Positions 28,693 through 38,026 are shown, counted from the stretch's first letter. The stretch: DNA of 64,000 bases from Nitrobacteraceae bacterium AZCC 2146 (GCA_036924855.1 JBAGRP010000001.1:682001-746000); one strand, 5' to 3'. The notes: generated by a model not told the origin, from the letters alone. Made by a program: numbers and translations.

Positions 28693-29091
28693 ATGAAGAT
28701 CATTCCCATCCTTGCCATCGGTGTTGCGCTGATGCTGGCCGGCTGCGGTCGCGATCCCGGGCCTGCGGGCCCGAAAGGCGATGCAGGCGTTCAGGGACCG
28801 GCGGGGCCGCAGGGCGCCCAAGGCGTTCAGGGTATTCCCGGCGCGCAGGGGCAGGCTGGCGCGCAAGGTCCGCAGGGCCCACAGGGCGCTCCGGGCACGC
28901 CCGGCGAGAAGGGTGACAAAGGCGACAGGGGTGATGCTGCGCCGGTCAACCTTCGCGTGGTGCAGGCCGATGGCTCGGTGAGCTGCGAGGCCAACGAGAC
29001 GCTGGTCTCCGTGTTCTGTCCGAGCGGCGGCGCGGCGGATGGCTTGAAGTGCGCGACGTCGCCGACGGTCGGGCTCTGCCTGAAGAAATAA
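28693..29091 (+). CDS. Collagen-like lipoprotein
   Basis: A 132-residue predicted lipoprotein. Lipobox LMLAGC with the lipidated Cys at residue 18, then about twenty Gly-X-Y triplets (residues 22-80; [10 protein letters not shown]..., [11 protein letters not shown]), then a small C-terminal domain of about 50 residues with four cysteines (SCEAN, FCPSG, KCAT, LCLKK) likely forming disulfides. The triplet region should form a trimeric collagen-type helix projecting from the membrane. The ATG at 28693 sits behind GGGGGG; the frame is open upstream but has no signal peptide there. Function unknown. Confidence 0.85.
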   Translation: MKIIPILAIGVALMLAGCGRDPGPAGPKGDAGVQGPAGPQGAQGVQGIPGAQGQAGAQGPQGPQGAPGTPGEKGDKGDRGDAAPVNLRVVQADGSVSCEANETLVSVFCPSGGAADGLKCATSPTVGLCLKK

Positions 29092-29179
29092 TCAGGTGGT
29101 GGACTAGAGTTGGCTACAGGCAAACTACTCCCATCGCAGATGAGCGGGGGATCTTCAAACTATATGGATCAGACCAACG

Positions 29180-29875
29180 TCAGGCTTTTCCCTCGCTACG
29201 TCGGCCGTAAGTCGGAGGAGCCGAAATCACGAGGTAGTACTCGCACCGGCGCGCCGTGCGATTCTCGAACCAGTGCTCGACGTCCACCTCGAAGTACAAT
29301 GAGTCTCCCTCATCAAGAACAGTCTCCGTGTCCTTGGTTCTCACCGTGACTCGTCCGTGCGTAGCCAAAACGTGTTTGGATGTGCCCGAAGGGTAGGCGG
29401 GCAATTTACCGGTTGAGGTTTTGGGGGGAAGGTGGTGCAGCACGACTTCCACCGCCATTCCAGCCATGACCGGGGACAGCAGGAAGCGTTCGAAGCCTGT
29501 CTTTGAATCGCGGAAGACCTGGCGCTGATCCTTCCGAACGAGCGCGAAAGCGCGACGCGGCGCGTCATCGTCCCCCATCAGCATCGAGAACGACGTGTCC
29601 AGAGCGAGCGCGATGCGTCTGGCGACCCCGATAGTAGGGCTCTTCTCGCCGCGCTCGACCTTCGACAGCATCGCCCGACTGACACCGGACAGCTTCGAGA
29701 ACTGCTCCAAGGTCAGGTTGGCCTGCTCGCGCAATATGCGGACGCGATCGCCGAATGCGCGACTGACGGGGTCTTCACGAACGACCTTCCGTGCCGCCGG
29801 CTTCGCCATATCGCGTGTTGCTCCGTTGTGATCCGCTAATGATTCCATCTTAGGCGTGGTTGCTCGCCGTGTCAC
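29180..29875 (-). CDS. XRE-family regulator with C-terminal cupin domain
   Basis: A 231-residue transcription factor. Helix-turn-helix at about 40-95 (LTLEQFSKLSGVSRAMLSKVERGEKSP) and a small cupin fold (about 125-225; HVLATHGRVTV, LDEGDSLYFEVDVEHWFEN) that probably binds a small acid or metal. The start is uncertain: GTG 29875 is only two bases from GGGAGG, and ATG 29848 or 29809 are alternatives. It is divergent from a fumarylacetoacetate-hydrolase-family gene, with three TCTTC/GAAGA palindromes between them, so local control of that gene and of itself is the simplest reading. Confidence 0.9.
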   Translation of the reverse strand: MTRRATTPKMESLADHNGATRDMAKPAARKVVREDPVSRAFGDRVRILREQANLTLEQFSKLSGVSRAMLSKVERGEKSPTIGVARRIALALDTSFSMLMGDDDAPRRAFALVRKDQRQVFRDSKTGFERFLLSPVMAGMAVEVVLHHLPPKTSTGKLPAYPSGTSKHVLATHGRVTVRTKDTETVLDEGDSLYFEVDVEHWFENRTARRCEYYLVISAPPTYGRRSEGKA

Positions 29876-29974
29876 ATCCTCCCGAGCGAAAATCGACTTT
29901 CGTTGCTGCGCCGGCGTCGATTGATCTTGTCAGCAGCGGGATATTGAAGGCGGTACCGTCGATGATCGGGCGCG

Positions 29975-30051
29975 TCTTCTGAAGAATAAAACTTCGGGAT
30001 GAGCGGCTTGCCAAAATCTTCTATCGAAGATATGGGTGTCTTTAGAAGACA
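29975..30051. promoter_or_regulatory. Cluster of three palindromic operator candidates
   Basis: Three related inverted repeats in the divergent promoter region: TCTTC-T-GAAGA at 29975-29985, ATCTTC-TATC-GAAGAT at 30016-30031, and TGTCTT-TAG-AAGACA at 30037-30051. They share a TCTT/AAGA core and lie 44-120 bases upstream of the hydrolase start. Likely binding sites for the divergent XRE-cupin regulator; this is inferred from position and symmetry. Confidence 0.55.
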
Positions 30052-30094
30052 CGGCGATCCGTTCGCTGGATAAGCAGAAATATCAGGAGGAAAA

Positions 30095-30964
30095 ATGCAC
30101 CTTGTTACTTTCCTGCACGAGGGCCGAGCAACGGTCGGTATTGCAGATGAGGCGCTCTCTCAGGTCTCGCCGCTATCGCGCGAAGTCGCTCCCGACATGA
30201 TTACGCTGATTGCGAACTTTGATCGCCTGAAGGGTACGCTGACTGGTGCAGCGGGCGCGCCGCTTCCCATCGCAAGCGTGGAGCTTCTTGCGCCAATTCC
30301 ACGCCCGCCACGGAATGTCTTTTGCGTCGGCAAGAACTATCATGAACACGCAAAGGAGTTTGCGGGCAGCGGTTTCGACTCGTCTGCGAAGGAAGTCGTG
30401 CCGGAAGCGCCGGTCATTTTCACGAAGCCGTCGAGCACCGTGATCGGCCCAGGCAAGTCAATTCCGAATTATCTCGATCCGACCGACAGCACGGACTACG
30501 AAGGCGAGCTCACGGTGATCATCGGGCGCGGCGGCCGAGGGATCAAGAAGCAAGATGCGCTGGCGCATGTGTTCGGTTACACGATCATCAATGACGTCAC
30601 AGCCCGGACGCTGCAGCACAAGCATCGCCAGTGGTTCATCGGCAAGGGCATCGATGGTTTCTGCCCGATGGGTCCGGCGATCCTCACAGCCGATGCGATG
30701 CCAGACCCGACTAAAATGCGACTTACGACATTTGTGAATGGCGAACGTCGCCAGGATGCTCCGGTCGCCGATCTCATCTTCGATATTCCAACGCTGATCG
30801 AGACGATCTCGGCGGGCATTACCCTGGAGGCCGGAGACGTGCTGGCAACGGGAACGCCGGCTGGCGTCGGCCTTGGCTTTACGCCGCCGCGCTTTCTCAA
30901 GAAGGGCGACGTCGTGACGATCGAAGTCAGCGGCATCGGCAAACTGGAAAACCCGGTCGGCTAA
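30095..30964 (+). CDS. Fumarylacetoacetate hydrolase family protein
   Basis: A 289-residue FAH-superfamily enzyme; members hydrolyse or decarboxylate acylpyruvates and 2-oxo acids from aromatic degradation. An N-terminal cap (1-70), then the FAH fold with NVFCVGKNYHEHAKE, metal-binding acidic residues in TDYEGELTVIIG, FGYTIINDVTAR and the C-terminal GDVLATGTPAGVG. The substrate is unknown. Strong ribosome site AGGAGG six bases before ATG 30095. It is followed 192 bases later by a Bug-type binding protein, and faces the XRE-cupin regulator, suggesting a small inducible uptake/degradation unit. Confidence 0.93.
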   Translation: MHLVTFLHEGRATVGIADEALSQVSPLSREVAPDMITLIANFDRLKGTLTGAAGAPLPIASVELLAPIPRPPRNVFCVGKNYHEHAKEFAGSGFDSSAKEVVPEAPVIFTKPSSTVIGPGKSIPNYLDPTDSTDYEGELTVIIGRGGRGIKKQDALAHVFGYTIINDVTARTLQHKHRQWFIGKGIDGFCPMGPAILTADAMPDPTKMRLTTFVNGERRQDAPVADLIFDIPTLIETISAGITLEAGDVLATGTPAGVGLGFTPPRFLKKGDVVTIEVSGIGKLENPVG

Positions 30965-31156
30965 ATAGACTCACAACGGCTGCGGTTTTGTGACGAAGAG
31001 GCGCGGGGGGCATCGTCTGTCCAACGCTCAACTCTGCACGCTTCAAAACGGTAGAGCTCCCAAGGCGCGCAAGAGCTGTCTCGTTTGAGGCTGTCCTTCG
31101 TCCCTTGGGTGCAACGTAGTCCAATGCGTAGCAAAAAAACAGAACGGGAGACATTG

Positions 31157-32137
31157 ATGAAACGTCGTGACTTCATTGCAGGCCTAGGCGGCCTGTCGAC
31201 GCTCGCGCTGACCGGTCAGAATGTGCGCGCGCAGGAAGCCTGGCCAAACCGCAACATCACGATGGTCGTGCCGTTCCCGGCGGGTGGGCAGGCCGACATC
31301 GCAGCGCGTCCGATCGCGGCTTCGCTGCAAAAGATGCTCGGCAAGCCGGTCATCATCGACAACCGCAGCGGCGCCGGCGGTTCGCTGGGCAACGCGGCCG
31401 TGGCGCGTGCGCAGCCTGACGGACACACGTTGCTGATGACGTTGTCGTCGCTCGCGGTCTTGCCGGAATCGGATCGCATCTACGATCGCCCGCCCGCATA
31501 TGAGGTCGACCAACTCCAGCCGATCGCGCGCGTGCTCGCGGATCCGACCTTGTTCGCGGTACCGGCCAGCGCGCCATGGAAAACTATCGCCGACTTCATC
31601 GCCGACGCCAAGGCGCGTCCGGGCGCGATCGCGTTCGGATCATCTGGCCCGTTCGGCACGCTGCACATCGCGATGGAGATGTTCGCGAATGCGGCAGACA
31701 TCAAGCTGCTTCACGTGCCCTACAGAGGCGCAACGCCTGCGATCAGCGACCTCCTGGGCGGGCAAATCCAGGCGCTGGCATCGGCGCCGGGAACGCTGAA
31801 GCAACATGTCGACGCTGGCACACTGCGCGTTCTGGCCAACTGGGGAAGCGAACGCCTGCCGGCATTTCCGAATCTCCCGACGTTCAAGGAACTGGGCTTC
31901 CCCGAGGTTGAGTTCTACATCTGGGCCGGCCTTTTCGTGCCCAAAGGGTTACCCCAGCCAATTGTGACGAAGCTGCGAGACTGCACGCGACAGGCGATGA
32001 GCGATAGCGAGGTCACGCGGACATTCGAGGTGGCGGGAAATATGCCCGCTTATCAGGACGCGGATGAGTTCGCGCAATTCGTAGCCAAAGACAGCGCACG
32101 TCTGGTTGCGGTCGCAAAGAAGATCGGCAAGGTTTGA
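31157..32137 (+). CDS. Bug-type (tripartite tricarboxylate) periplasmic binding protein
   Basis: A 326-residue exported solute-binding protein. It begins MKRRDFIAG, a twin-arginine-like signal running to about residue 25 (...NVRAQ). The mature part shows Bug-family motifs: VVPFPAGGQADIAARPIA, VIIDNRSGAGGSLG and VPYRGATPAISDLLGGQI. These bind carboxylates for TctAB-type transporters or signalling. No TctA/TctB membrane genes are in the window. Its position after the FAH-family enzyme suggests the ligand is that enzyme's substrate or a precursor. ATG 31157 has GGGAG upstream; 24 codons of upstream open frame look non-coding. Confidence 0.92.
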   Translation: MKRRDFIAGLGGLSTLALTGQNVRAQEAWPNRNITMVVPFPAGGQADIAARPIAASLQKMLGKPVIIDNRSGAGGSLGNAAVARAQPDGHTLLMTLSSLAVLPESDRIYDRPPAYEVDQLQPIARVLADPTLFAVPASAPWKTIADFIADAKARPGAIAFGSSGPFGTLHIAMEMFANAADIKLLHVPYRGATPAISDLLGGQIQALASAPGTLKQHVDAGTLRVLANWGSERLPAFPNLPTFKELGFPEVEFYIWAGLFVPKGLPQPIVTKLRDCTRQAMSDSEVTRTFEVAGNMPAYQDADEFAQFVAKDSARLVAVAKKIGKV

Positions 32138-32168
32138 CTTCCGCGCTTCGCATGACTTCGGCAACGCT

Positions 32169-32245
32169 TTAGCCGCGGGCGCGGGTCCAGTCCGATAGCC
32201 AGGCCGTGAACCGGCCGCTGTCACGCTGGCGTCGTGCCATGCGGC
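32169..32245 (-). pseudogene. Decayed 3' fragment of a carbamoyltransferase gene
   Basis: The minus strand reads QRDSGRFTAWLSDW then a TAA at 32171-32169. This matches the C-terminal tail of the intact carbamoyltransferase encoded 2.3 kb away (QRNSGRFTTWHSEW). At the DNA level 32205-32245 matches 34481-34522 except for a few substitutions and a one-base gap that breaks the frame upstream (AAWHGG becomes RRMARR). No further body of the gene was found; the chemoreceptor gene occupies that side. Confidence 0.7.
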
Positions 32246-32357
32246 GCTGCAAGGGGGGCAAGGTACAGGCTGGCGGCTGCGACGTTATGACTTCCTTACA
32301 GGTATTGCCTTACTCAAGCTTGTGAGAATTGGAATCACAAGTAGTAGGCTGATTGCC

Positions 32358-34428
32358 ATGAAGTCGCGCAACGTTTTGACCGCTGGCGCTCTGCTGACGG
32401 GTGCTTTTGTTATTCTCGCCGTGGCGCTTGCTGCTTCGCTGACGATACAATTCTCGCAGGCCTTTTCGGAGCTGGAGAATGCCCGGGGCGCTGGCGGGCG
32501 CGGATGCGGCGATATTCCGAACCACCCAGATGCTGCGCGTAGCGCGCGCCTCCGCCCAGACGTTCATCGCCTCGGCTGACCAGGCCCTGCCGGAAATCAA
32601 GCGCCTGCTCACCCAGAACGATGCGCAGCTGAAGGTCGTCGATGGCATCGTCGATCCCAGTCTGGCGGCGAATGTTCCCGCTTTGATGGGCAAGGTCCAG
32701 CAGAGCGTGGCCAAGGCGCGTGAGCTGGAAAACGGTGTCGTCGCTTTGGCGACAAAGCCCAAGGCCGAGCGCGACGTCAAGGATAGCCAGGGCTGGTACG
32801 AAGCAGTAGGAGCCATCGCGACCAGCCTCTCGGATGTTTCCCGCTCCATCGCGGGCGAGGCCCGGCTCGCCGACCCGGTAATCGGCGAATATGTGCTGGC
32901 GCGCCAGTATTCCTGGTCGGCCCGCGACAGTTTCGGCACCGAGTGCTCGCTCAACCGGCCGCTGTTTACCAACGGTGGGGCGATCGATGCCAAGGGACGG
33001 TTGCAGGTCGCCAAGCTGCGGGGCGAGAGCGGCCGTTCACTGCTCATGCTCGACGACCTCCTTTCGCGGACCGGCGCGCCGCGCGCCCTGAGCGAAGCCG
33101 CAGTAAGCGCGAAGCGGATCTTCAGCGACGCCTATGCGGCGCGCGATGCGGCCTACGCCGAATCCGGGACCGCCAAGGCGCCGAATGCGGCCGGGTGGAC
33201 CGAGGTCTGCAACGGGCCGATCGAACAGGTGATCAAGGTCGCCGAAGCCGCGTTGGTCGGCATGGCGCAGCGTGCCGAGGAACGCCATTCAGCCGCTTTC
33301 GGTCATCTCGTCCTGATCGGCTCGGCTCTGCTGATCGGCATCCTGGGCTGCGTCCTCGGGCTCTGGATGATCAGAAAGCGCGTCGTGGCACCTGTACGTT
33401 CGCTGACGCTGTCGATCGGACGGCTGGCTGCCCGCGATTTCCAGACCAAGGTCCCGGCCATGGATCGTGCGGACGAATTCGGTGCGATGGCAACGACGCT
33501 GGAGGATCTCCGGCACGGCGCCCTCAATGCCGAGCGCCTGGTCATCGAACAGGCGCGCGAGCAGAGCGCCCAGGTGGAGCGTGGCCAGCGGCTTGAGGGC
33601 CTGGTGAAGGGCTTCGAAACCAAGGCCGGACAACTGGTTGGCCTGCTCGTCAAATCCTCGGTCGAACTGGAAGGTACGGCGGGGTCGATGTCCTCGACCG
33701 CCGGGCGCACCAACCAGCAGGCCGCGACCGTCGCGAATGCGGCACAGGAAGCAGGTGTTGGCGTCCAAACGGTCGCAACCGCCGCCGAGGAACTGTCGTC
33801 ATCGATCGCCGAGATCGCAAGGCAGGTCACTCATTCGACCAGGATCACCGGAAAGGCTGTCGAGGACGCCCGCCGCACCGACAGCATCGTGCGGGCGTTG
33901 GCCGATAGTGCCCAGAAGATCGGCGATGTCGTCGGGTTGATTTCGAACATCGCCAGTCAGACCAACCTGCTCGCGCTCAATGCGACGATCGAAGCGGCGC
34001 GGGCGGGGGAATCTGGCCGCGGCTTCGCCGTGGTTGCGACCGAGGTCAAGGCGCTGGCCCAGCAGACCGCTACCGCGACGGATGACATCGGCAACCAGGT
34101 CAAGCAGATTCAGAGCGCGACCCAGGAGGCGGTGGAAGCGATCCGTGCCATCGGCTCGACGATCGACGAGGTCAACGGAATCACGGCCGCGATCGGCGCG
34201 GCGGTGGAAGAACAGGGCGCGGCGACCGCGGAGATTGCACGCAATGTGCAGCAGACCGCCACCAGCACCGATCAGGTCACCCGTAATATCGCGGGGGTCA
34301 GCCAGGCCGCCAATGAAACAGGTTCGGCTGCATCCAACGTTCTTGATGCCGCTGGTCAGGTATCCCGCCAGTCGGAAAGCATCCTGGATGAGGTCAATCG
34401 GTTCATTACGGGAGTTCGTGCCGCCTAG
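32358..34428 (+). CDS. Methyl-accepting chemotaxis protein, frameshifted near the N-terminus
   Basis: A chemoreceptor of about 690 residues if one base is removed. Frame 1 from ATG 32358 encodes the N-terminal membrane helix and goes on to a stop at 32579. Frame 2 encodes the rest (to 34428): periplasmic helical sensor, second membrane segment ([19 protein letters not shown]), HAMP, and the MCP signalling hairpin ([32 protein letters not shown]). Deleting one G from the GGGG run at 32485-32488 joins them smoothly ([14 protein letters not shown]). Without the first helix, a product started at ATG 32479 would have altered topology. Either a true inactivating mutation or a sequencing error. The C-terminus lacks a CheR-tethering pentapeptide. 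It is flanked by the two copies of the carbamoyltransferase tail. Confidence 0.88.
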
Positions 34429-34444
34429 TTCGGCACGAACCCGT

Positions 34445-36634
34445 TCAAGGCCGGCCGAGCTTCCATTCGCTGTGCCACGTCGTGAACCGGCCGCTGTTGC
34501 GCTGGCCGCCGTGCCATGCGGCTGTTACAGCGCCGTTGCTGGCGACCATCAGCACCACGTCGAGGCCGGCGGAGCGGCGCAGCGTCTCGACGGCCTGCCG
34601 CGGCGTCTGCGCGATCGGGCCGGCGACATTGAACGACGTGTTGACCGAGAGTTCGACGCCGATATGGCGGCCGAGGGCCCTGAGATACGCGTAGGTGAGG
34701 GGATCGTCCTCCGCGCGGACGATCTGGATCCGCCCAGTGCCGTCGGCGTGGATGACCGCCGGGATCTTGTCGCGGGCGTGCGGCTTCGATTGCGTGGTCA
34801 GCACCATGTAATTGTAGGCATTGTAACCGGCGTCGGAGGCGCCCTCTAGCAGATCGAAATACTCCTGCGCGGCCTCCAGTGTCGCCATCGGCGCCAGCGG
34901 GCGGATCGCCTCGCGATATTTGACGCGTTCGTTGAGCCGCTCCCGGGTAGCGGGATCGCAGGGACTAGCGAGGATCGAGCGATGACCGAGCGCACGCGGG
35001 CCGGTTTCTGCCGCGCCCTGATACAGCGCGATGATGCCGCTGCGCGCGACCATGAAGGCCATCAAGTCGGCGATAGCGTCACGCCCTTCCGGTGTCGAGA
35101 TATCGCCGATGTGCTGCGAGAGGATATCATCGGCCTTGAGCGCCTCCGCGATGTCGCTCTGCTCCGGTGCATCGCCGCAATAGAACGCATGCGTCATCGG
35201 CGCGCCACGCGGGGCCCCGGCGAGATGGGCGAACATCCAGGCGGCGCCGATGGTGACGCCGGGATCGCCCGGCGTCGGCGGCACCCAGAGATGAAGTTTT
35301 GCTTTTCGGCCCTGCGCTTGCTCAAACCACGCTTCGTTAAAATGCTGCAGCAGCCGCATGTTGCCGAGCGCGTTTAATGCGACACCGCCGGTCAGCACCA
35401 GGCGCTGCGCGCCGGTGCTGCGCAGCAGGTGATCGACGACGTGGATCATCGCGTCCTCGAACACCAGCTGCGTCGCTGCGGCCTTGTCGAGGCGATCCTG
35501 CGTATCGGGGCGATGCGCGATATCCTCGACGCGCAGCACTGCATCGGGGTTCCACAGCTGATCGGGTTTTAGCGGCTCACCGAGTATCTCGATCAAAGCG
35601 GCCTTGTAGGGCTGGTCGAACGGGTCGCAATACCAGTTGCCCATCGTGCGGTTGAGCTTGATCTCGCCGCCAGCGCCGAAATCCAGCACCTCTTTCAATC
35701 GCCTATAATACGGATTGCTTTCGCGGTTCATTTCGCCCCAGGCGGCGGCGCCCATGTAGCGGCCTTCGCTGGACAGCCAGGTCCAGCCGCCCTGGGTCGA
35801 CGAAATCACGCTGTAGAACGCGCCGAGGGAATCGAACACGCTGTCATTGCAATACAGCCGTCGCATCGAGCCGCCTTCGGCAACGTAGAGCGAGATCGAA
35901 CCCCGGTCGCCGGTACCGTCGAGCACTGCGATGGCGACCGGTTCGTCGCTGTCGTCGAATGGCGACGCCGCGAACGAGAACCATGCATGGTTGTCGTGAT
36001 GTGGCATGCAGATCAGCGGCACCCGCTCGCCGAGGTCCAGTTGCTTGCCGAGAATTTTCGGCGTGCGCGTCATCTGCTCGAGGCGGCGGCCGTCGAAGCC
36101 GGCGGCATCTGTCGTGCGCAGCAGCCGAAAACCTTGCGGCGCCTCATCCAGCACCGAGCGGATCAGCGTGCCGCCGAGCGTCGGATAATCCCAAGTCGTC
36201 AGCCACGCAGCTATGTCGCCGATATCGCGACCCATGCCACGCAGCGTCGCCACCATGGCGTCGATCGACTGCCGCGGGTATTCAGTGGTGTGCTTGTTGC
36301 CGGAGAAGCGTTCTTCCTCGTTGTTGACGATCAGCCGCGGACCATGCGCCTGCGTCACCTCGATCAGTGCAACGCCGGAATTATGCGTGCCGGGTGCGCC
36401 CAGCCCGGCGAGATACACCGTCTCGCCGCGCGCCAGCTTCGCACGGATGAGCGCGATGCGTTCGTCTGCAAAGGAGGAGCCAAGCTGGTGGAAGCCCGCC
36501 AGCGCCATCGCGCGTGCGCTCAGCCATCGCGCGACGCGAAAACCGATCGCGCCGAGGCGGGGATGTCTGGGACCAATGCGCCTGGTGGGAGATTTCAAGA
36601 AGCCGGCCTCAACTGGAACTCTGTGCCGCTTCAA
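34445..36634 (-). CDS. NodU/CmcH-type carbamoyltransferase
   Basis: A 729-residue O-carbamoyltransferase using carbamoyl phosphate and ATP. The N-terminal Kae1-like domain shows GTHNSGVAL, the metal-binding HHDNHAWFSF, the ATP-site LDGTGDRGS and TGGVALNALGN. The C-terminal domain (from about 510) has ETGPRALGHRSILASP and NTSFNVAGPI. The acceptor is unknown: family members carbamoylate Nod factors, antibiotics and glycans, but no nod or antibiotic genes lie nearby. The start is uncertain: TTG 36634 gives the full frame, while ATG 36508 would drop 42 residues rich in Arg. Its stop lies 17 bases from the convergent chemoreceptor stop. Confidence 0.92.
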   Translation of the reverse strand: MKRHRVPVEAGFLKSPTRRIGPRHPRLGAIGFRVARWLSARAMALAGFHQLGSSFADERIALIRAKLARGETVYLAGLGAPGTHNSGVALIEVTQAHGPRLIVNNEEERFSGNKHTTEYPRQSIDAMVATLRGMGRDIGDIAAWLTTWDYPTLGGTLIRSVLDEAPQGFRLLRTTDAAGFDGRRLEQMTRTPKILGKQLDLGERVPLICMPHHDNHAWFSFAASPFDDSDEPVAIAVLDGTGDRGSISLYVAEGGSMRRLYCNDSVFDSLGAFYSVISSTQGGWTWLSSEGRYMGAAAWGEMNRESNPYYRRLKEVLDFGAGGEIKLNRTMGNWYCDPFDQPYKAALIEILGEPLKPDQLWNPDAVLRVEDIAHRPDTQDRLDKAAATQLVFEDAMIHVVDHLLRSTGAQRLVLTGGVALNALGNMRLLQHFNEAWFEQAQGRKAKLHLWVPPTPGDPGVTIGAAWMFAHLAGAPRGAPMTHAFYCGDAPEQSDIAEALKADDILSQHIGDISTPEGRDAIADLMAFMVARSGIIALYQGAAETGPRALGHRSILASPCDPATRERLNERVKYREAIRPLAPMATLEAAQEYFDLLEGASDAGYNAYNYMVLTTQSKPHARDKIPAVIHADGTGRIQIVRAEDDPLTYAYLRALGRHIGVELSVNTSFNVAGPIAQTPRQAVETLRRSAGLDVVLMVASNGAVTAAWHGGQRNSGRFTTWHSEWKLGRP

Positions 36635-36673
36635 TCACACTCGGGGCGGGGCAACAATGCCCTGCCTGGGCGC

Positions 36674-38026
36674 TTAACCTGCGCTCAGCCGGACGCCGGC
36701 GCGCAAAAACTTCTGCGGGTCGACGGCTTCGCCATCGATGCGGGTCTCGTAATGCAGATGCGGGCCGGTGGAACGGCCGGTCGAGCCGACCAGACCAATC
36801 ACCTGGCCGATCTTGATGGTGTCGCCGACCTTGACGTGGATTTCCGACATATGGCCGTAGCGGGTAGCGAGGCCGTTGCCGTGATCGATCTCGACCATGC
36901 GGCCGTAGCCACCGGCGTAGGCAGCGGATGTCACGCGGCCGTTTGCGGTGGCGCGGATGGGGTCGCCGGTCGCGGCGCGGAAATCGAGGCCGGTGTGCAT
37001 CGCCGGGCGGCCAAGGAATGGATCGCTGCGGACGCCGAAACCGGAGGTGAATTCGACTTCGCCGACCACCGGCTTGCGATAGGGCACCAGCGCCATGGTG
37101 CGGTTCAGCTTGTCGACCTGGGCGCGGCTGACATAGACGCGATACAGCTGACGCTCGAACGGATCAGCGTTGGCTGTGAGTTTTACGGGCACGTAGGGGC
37201 CGCCCATGGCGACACGCGGCACGGCGGCTTCAAGCTGCGCCATGCTGAGGCCAAGGTCCGAGATCGCGCCGCGCATCCGGCGGGCCTTGGAATCCATCGT
37301 TTCCTCGACCGCGCTCAGCGTCGCCAGTTGACGGCTTTCGACCTGGTCCAGCGACGCCTGCAGGCGGCCGATGACGGTGTCGACGCCGCCGTTCTTGGCG
37401 TACTGGTTCGGCTGCGGAGCCGCAACGGCCGGTGTGCGCGATTCCAGCCGGGCCTCGCGATCCGGCGGCGCGACGAAGGTCACGGTGTCGCTGATCGGCG
37501 AGGGTTTCAGCGCGCCGGGTGCGGCTGTTTCGCGTGGCGACGACTTGCCGATCGAACCGGTGATCGCCGTATCCGACATCGCGCTCAGCGCGGTGGCGCG
37601 GGATTCCAGCGTGGTCTGCCGGCGCATCACCTGATCGAGCTTCTGGTCGAACTGCTCCTGATCCAGCATCTGCCGGCTGGTGGTGCGATCGACCTTGGCG
37701 CGTAGTTCGGCGATGCGGTCTTCATAGGCGTATTGCATGTCGGCCTGGCGCGCGATTAGCTTGGTCAGCACGTCGTCGCGAAAGGCAAAATAGGTGGCCG
37801 TGGCCGCCGACCAGGCGCCCAGCAGGGTCACCGTGCCGACCGCGATCCAGAACAGCACCGGACCGATGCGAACCTGCTTGCCGCCATGGGCAATGGTGTA
37901 GTCGCTCTGTTTCGCCAGGGGTGCCGGAGGTACCTTGACCGGTCCGACGCGGCGGGCAGGTGACCTGCCATGGTCATGCGCGTGGTGCTGGGGATACTCG
38001 GCATATTGGCTGGAACGGTTCGACAT
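36674..38026 (-). CDS. M23-family peptidase, membrane-anchored
   Basis: A 450-residue inner-membrane protein. A cytoplasmic His/Pro-rich N-terminus (1-50), membrane segment 54-80, a periplasmic coiled coil (85-140), a Pro/Ala-rich linker, and a C-terminal LytM/M23 domain. The domain keeps the zinc site (HTGLDF, and HLHYE near the end), so it is probably an active endopeptidase rather than a degenerate EnvC-like activator. It would act on peptidoglycan crosslinks. ATG 38026 is preferred to an in-frame start nine codons earlier, because GGGAG lies six bases upstream. Confidence 0.93.
   Translation of the reverse strand: MSNRSSQYAEYPQHHAHDHGRSPARRVGPVKVPPAPLAKQSDYTIAHGGKQVRIGPVLFWIAVGTVTLLGAWSAATATYFAFRDDVLTKLIARQADMQYAYEDRIAELRAKVDRTTSRQMLDQEQFDQKLDQVMRRQTTLESRATALSAMSDTAITGSIGKSSPRETAAPGALKPSPISDTVTFVAPPDREARLESRTPAVAAPQPNQYAKNGGVDTVIGRLQASLDQVESRQLATLSAVEETMDSKARRMRGAISDLGLSMAQLEAAVPRVAMGGPYVPVKLTANADPFERQLYRVYVSRAQVDKLNRTMALVPYRKPVVGEVEFTSGFGVRSDPFLGRPAMHTGLDFRAATGDPIRATANGRVTSAAYAGGYGRMVEIDHGNGLATRYGHMSEIHVKVGDTIKIGQVIGLVGSTGRSTGPHLHYETRIDGEAVDPQKFLRAGVRLSAG

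Noticed and set aside
35987-37705. A 572-codon plus-strand frame across the carbamoyltransferase and M23 genes
   Set aside because: Antisense shadow spanning two real genes; amino-acid composition typical of reverse-strand GC bias.
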